9,451 nt of DNA, taken from positions 1 through 9,451 of the forward strand of contig JALGVQ010000112.1 of NCBI GenBank assembly GCA_025774615.1. The letters are read 5' to 3'. The DNA is from a bacterium. GTDB taxonomy: Bacteria; Blakebacterota; Blakebacteria; Blakebacterales; Blakebacteraceae. The position numbers and the translations under genes were made by a program. Shown in pieces: positions 6,622 through 9,451 of this stretch. The notes under the pieces were generated by a model that did not search any database, was not told where the DNA came from, and saw nothing but the letters and a program-made list of their open reading frames with translations. How positions within the stretch are numbered: position 1 is the first letter of the stretch; each line of letters starts with the position of its first letter.

Positions 6622-8634
6622 CTACCTACGGCGCAGCATCAGGGCGATGCTTGTCGCGGAGTCCGACTTTCCGAACGTCAGGCTGAGAAGGCGCCCGATA
6701 AACCCTGGTTTTTCATCGGCTCCAGCCGGTGCGATCCAGCCGTTCTTCACAACTTTGAAAAGCTCCTCTTCACCCGGATACCGCACAAGCGAACGGTTCA
6801 TTTCCTCGAGCCATTCTTCATAGTCGGTGCCGGGTCCGAAAACCATTTTGTTCAGGTTGACGAACGGCACCGTTGTCGCCACCAGACCGAGGAACTCCCA
6901 GCGCATGCCGCGCAGATACCCCGGGTTGTTCGCGATCCTGGCCATATCTGTCATGGTTGCCATTTTCCCGGTGAGGCGATTTTCCCTGAACCAGGAACTT
7001 CCGGTCATTCTGGTGGCATCCTCTCTGAGGGTTCGGATTTTTTCAGCCTCTTCACTTCTGCCGGTGACCTCATAGAAGGTGGCGAGTCCGTCAGCGCCGA
7101 TACCTGCAAGGATGACTCCGATGAGATTCCCGATGAGTGTCGGATGCTCGTCCATCATCAGAAAGCCGGTACCGATCAGATCCTGCAGTTTCCGTTCCGC
7201 TTCAGATCGCCTCCCGGAATGGTAGTCGAACGCCGCGACTGCTACGTGCGACTTTGCTCCGTCTGAAATCCCCTGGAATCGTGGTATCGGGAAGTCGATC
7301 CAGGTGAGTGAATCGGGAAAAGGTGTGTTCCAGATGGCCGAAGCGAAGTCCGCCGTGCCGGCACGCCCGAGGATCTCGAACTCACGATGGGCCGGGTTGC
7401 CGGCTTCACTCCTCATGACCTCCCAATCCTCGGAAGTCAGTTCAGCTGTCGGTTTCATGAGAAGATCAAAACCGTCCGGACCTCTTCCCCTGGTTCTGCC
7501 GAATCGCCAATGCTCGTCATACCGCCTCACCGGAGCCTGCTGCAGCTCATTGGGAACGCTGCCCCTGCCTATATAGTTGAGGCATTGCAGAGCCTCTCCG
7601 GCCTCGATGGCTGATATACCCGGATCGAAGGCGGGCCGATATTCACGCACGACCTCAGCGATATAGGCTTTATCCATGATCCCCTGGAATCGGGGGACGC
7701 TCTGGCTGATGATGAACGGGATATATGTTCCCACAAAGATGAAGGAGAGGAGCGGGATCAGCATGACCAGCCCGATGATGAGTGTAGTTGTCGAGGCGAT
7801 CCGGATGGAGAGTGCCTTGTGCACCGGGCCCCGGCCGAGCATGCCGGTCAGCTTTCTCTCTTCCGCCTGGCTGATCCATTCAGTGATCTGTTTATCCAAT
7901 TCATCAGAGACTCCTTCAGTACCGGTGGTGTCTGAGCCACGAAGAAGAAGGGCACTCCTGATACGGAAAATGAGGGCAGTGAAGAAGAACACCAGCGATG
8001 GGCCGATCGAGAGGACCCAGAGCATCCGGTTGCCGATCAAACCCCTGGCAGCCAGAAAGACGCCGAGCAGGAAACCGAGCAGGAGGCAGAGTGTCGCTGC
8101 CAGGTAGCCCCCCATGCCGATGAGTCTCGCCATGACGATGCTCTGCCTGGTCTGATCATCAAGGCCGGAGAAGCTGCGGGCACCCTGCAGCAGAAAGCCC
8201 ATGTCGTGCTGACTGTCGCTGGCCACCTGGGCGATCGTGAGCCAGCCGTGCCCCTGTTTGCTGGCCAGGTTTCCCGTTCGCAGGATGCGGAACAGCCGGT
8301 GAAGTCCGTCGGCCAGCAGGAGCAGTCCGATAGCCGAAAAGAACACCAGCGGTAACGAGTTCCCGCCGAATGGCCCATAACTGGTGAACCGCTGATTGAT
8401 ACCGATGGAGACCAGCAGGGGCAGGATCAGTATCAGGCCGCCACTGCCGATGAATCCTGCTGTCGACAGGCCCGCGCCCTGGATCGATTCCAACCCCGGA
8501 GGCGGCCAGCCCAGGAATCGCTTGACCTGTTCCTTTTCATGCTGCTCAGTGATCGGCGGAGCAGGATCAGGCGGGGCTGCGTCTTCGAATGCATTACCGG
8601 TGGAATCGTGAGGATCGGAATTATCGGAGATCAT
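6622..8634 (-). CDS. Membrane protein of unknown family, paralog A
   Basis: This 670-residue protein has the same architecture as the downstream 650-residue protein and is also unrecognised. A Pro/Asp/Glu-rich N-terminus (1-38), about 19 residues longer than its paralog's, precedes GWPPPGLESIQG (42-53). Membrane segments fall near 56-80, 93-118, 168-197, 203-229 and 275-310. Charge distribution again places the 360-residue C-terminal part outside the cytoplasm. PRFQGI occurs exactly twice, at 314-319 just after the last membrane segment and at 451-456. TPR-like helices follow (AAFDYHSGRRSEAE near 467-480, EVTGRSEEAEK near 522-532). The protein ends in LMLRRR, not in a beta-barrel signature. 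The start ATG 8634 has a strong GAAGGAGG six bases upstream. A promoter and tandem palindromes lie directly before it, and a probable outer-membrane gene lies upstream on the same strand. A structural or scaffold role in the envelope is conceivable, but nothing in the sequence proves it. Confidence 0.9.
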   Translation of the reverse strand: MISDNSDPHDSTGNAFEDAAPPDPAPPITEQHEKEQVKRFLGWPPPGLESIQGAGLSTAGFIGSGGLILILPLLVSIGINQRFTSYGPFGGNSLPLVFFSAIGLLLLADGLHRLFRILRTGNLASKQGHGWLTIAQVASDSQHDMGFLLQGARSFSGLDDQTRQSIVMARLIGMGGYLAATLCLLLGFLLGVFLAARGLIGNRMLWVLSIGPSLVFFFTALIFRIRSALLLRGSDTTGTEGVSDELDKQITEWISQAEERKLTGMLGRGPVHKALSIRIASTTTLIIGLVMLIPLLSFIFVGTYIPFIISQSVPRFQGIMDKAYIAEVVREYRPAFDPGISAIEAGEALQCLNYIGRGSVPNELQQAPVRRYDEHWRFGRTRGRGPDGFDLLMKPTAELTSEDWEVMRSEAGNPAHREFEILGRAGTADFASAIWNTPFPDSLTWIDFPIPRFQGISDGAKSHVAVAAFDYHSGRRSEAERKLQDLIGTGFLMMDEHPTLIGNLIGVILAGIGADGLATFYEVTGRSEEAEKIRTLREDATRMTGSSWFRENRLTGKMATMTDMARIANNPGYLRGMRWEFLGLVATTVPFVNLNKMVFGPGTDYEEWLEEMNRSLVRYPGEEELFKVVKNGWIAPAGADEKPGFIGRLLSLTFGKSDSATSIALMLRRR
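7268..7281 (-). repeat. Second copy of the 14-bp repeat inside paralog A
   Basis: ATCCCCTGGAATCG (plus strand) encodes part of the PRFQGI motif at residues 451-456. It is identical to 7679-7692 in the same reading frame, supporting an internal duplication or strong constraint on this motif. Confidence 0.7.
7679..7692 (-). repeat. First copy of the 14-bp repeat inside paralog A
   Basis: This copy of ATCCCCTGGAATCG encodes part of PRFQGI at residues 314-319, directly after the last membrane segment. It matches 7268-7281 exactly. Confidence 0.7.
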
Positions 8635-8660
8635 ATCGTGCCTCCTTCTTATACGTGGGG

Positions 8661-8694
8661 CCTCTTATAGACAGAGGACCTCTGATTACAGAGG
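8661..8694. repeat. Two tandem imperfect inverted repeats, operator-like
   Basis: CCTCT (8661-8665) pairs with AGAGG (8673-8677), and CCTCTG (8679-8684) pairs with CAGAGG (8689-8694) around the loop ATTA. The two units are copies of each other with an 18-bp period. The second contains the -10 box of the candidate promoter and the first covers about +1 to +18, the classic position of a repressor operator. As RNA, only the first unit would be in the transcript, so tandem hairpins would matter only for read-through from the upstream gene. There is no U-tract, so this is not a terminator. Confidence 0.65.
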
Positions 8695-8713
8695 GTAGAG
8701 GTGGATATTTCAA
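8685..8713 (-). promoter_or_regulatory. Sigma-70-type promoter for the paralog A/B operon
   Basis: On the minus strand TTGAAA (8713-8708) and TGTAAT (8690-8685) are separated by exactly 17 bp; each hexamer matches the consensus at 5 of 6 positions. The predicted start near 8678 gives a leader of about 44 bases ending in the strong ribosome site of paralog A. Its -10 box is embedded in an inverted repeat. Confidence 0.6.
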
Positions 8714-8737
8714 TCTCTTTTGAGTCAGAAATGTGAA

Positions 8738-9451
8738 TCAGAAATTCGGAAAAAGTACTTCGATACCTATCGAGAACCCGATCGGTGTGATCCGGTGTCT
8801 GGGAATGATCACTTCGCCGGCATCGTTTACCAGCGCATTGGCAATGAATCCGGCTCCCATCACTCCCTCTGCCCGCAATGCGATCGCAAGTTTCGGCTGT
8901 CGCACCAGGGTAAGACTGCCCGAGGCCATCAGGAGCGGCCGGTATACCTTCTGTTTTGAGCGGGCCAGCCAACCATCGGTCTGACCAGTAGCGAAGGTGC
9001 CATTGAAACTTCCCGATGATTCAAGTGTCGTCCGGGAAAGTCCCCCCAGTATTGCCACCTCGGCCAGGGGGAGCCGTCCGGTCGATCCGATCGGATAGAC
9101 CACGCCGATCAGGGTTCGCACCGCGCTGTACTCCCTCCACAGTCCATTCAGAGTGGGATCGATCGTATCCACTGTTTCAGGCAGGCTGATCCGGCCCAGC
9201 GTGGTCCATTCGACCCGACTGCGCAGCCACCAGCGGCCTCCTGCTGCCGGCCAGCTCGTTTCCATTGCCATCGTGGCGCCGGAGTGCCCGTTCCAGGTGT
9301 TGGTGGAGCGCATTGGTTCGACAACACCCAGGGGGCCGGTCTGCAGCGACTCCTTTATATCCCGAGAAGTCATGCTGCTGGTGGGAGCCGTATTGATGAA
9401 GCGGATGGCGGGTCGGATCTGAGATGTGTCGGGGCGATAGAGGCCGGTGGC
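8738..9451 (-). CDS. Probable outer-membrane beta-barrel protein, C-terminal part (5' end outside window)
   Basis: The reading frame stays open to the window edge: 26 codons precede the first internal ATG at 9373, so the true start lies outside and that ATG should not be taken as the start. The visible 237 residues lack hydrophobic helices. They contain many stretches with alternating polar and apolar residues, such as RWWLRSRVEWTTLGRISL, SGSLTLVRQPKLAIALRA and the last strand PIGFSIGIEVLFPNF. The final residue is Phe, as in many proteins inserted by the BAM complex. These points suggest the end of a beta-barrel, possibly a transporter or surface protein, but the fold is inferred from pattern only and I do not recognise the family. 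It ends 103 bp before paralog A on the same strand, so partial co-transcription is possible. Confidence 0.6.
   Translation of the reverse strand, partial: ATGLYRPDTSQIRPAIRFINTAPTSSMTSRDIKESLQTGPLGVVEPMRSTNTWNGHSGATMAMETSWPAAGGRWWLRSRVEWTTLGRISLPETVDTIDPTLNGLWREYSAVRTLIGVVYPIGSTGRLPLAEVAILGGLSRTTLESSGSFNGTFATGQTDGWLARSKQKVYRPLLMASGSLTLVRQPKLAIALRAEGVMGAGFIANALVNDAGEVIIPRHRITPIGFSIGIEVLFPNF

Noticed and set aside
8649-8972. Minus-strand open frame of 107 codons overlapping the barrel gene end
   Set aside because: It overlaps the better-supported barrel frame and the promoter region, and its composition looks like an out-of-frame translation.

Overview
The window reads as chromosomal DNA from a Gram-negative bacterium. 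The evidence is a sigma-54-type activator, a C-terminal fragment that looks like an outer-membrane beta-barrel protein ending in phenylalanine, and a Tat-exported amidase. Base composition is moderately G+C rich throughout, and I saw no transposase, integrase, phage gene, tRNA, rRNA or CRISPR array. I cannot assign a phylum from sequence alone. The amidase subtype (SETLGS around the nucleophile) and the unfamiliar membrane proteins would suit an uncultured lineage such as Gemmatimonadota or a neighbour, but that is a guess.

Layout. (1) 37-2596, minus strand: a two-gene signalling operon. A membrane histidine kinase comes first, and its last 8 bases overlap the start of an NtrC-type sigma-54 response regulator. 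(2) 2597-2802: a divergent intergenic region carrying three perfect or near-perfect 13-bp tandem repeats and a plausible promoter for the rightward gene. (3) 2803-4575, plus strand: a long amidase-signature enzyme with a twin-arginine motif and an N-terminal extension. (4) 4576-4653: a short convergent gap. (5) 4654-8634, minus strand: two tandem, full-length paralogous membrane proteins (650 and 670 residues) that I do not recognise. Each has about five membrane segments and a C-terminal half of about 350 residues predicted outside the cytoplasm. They are 15 bp apart and should be co-transcribed. (6) 8635-8737: a 103-bp gap with a good sigma-70-like promoter (TTGAAA, 17 bp, TGTAAT) whose -10 box lies inside one of two tandem inverted repeats. 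(7) 8738-9451, minus strand: the 3' part of a probable beta-barrel gene that runs off the window.

How they may work together. The kinase and regulator are clearly a pair, but their target is not visible; no convincing -24/-12 promoter was found. The beta-barrel fragment and the two membrane proteins share strand and order and may form an envelope-associated module, with the two paralogs able to be expressed from their own, possibly repressor-controlled, promoter. That paralog pair is the best candidate here for something undescribed. Its function cannot be inferred from the sequence, so no function is claimed.
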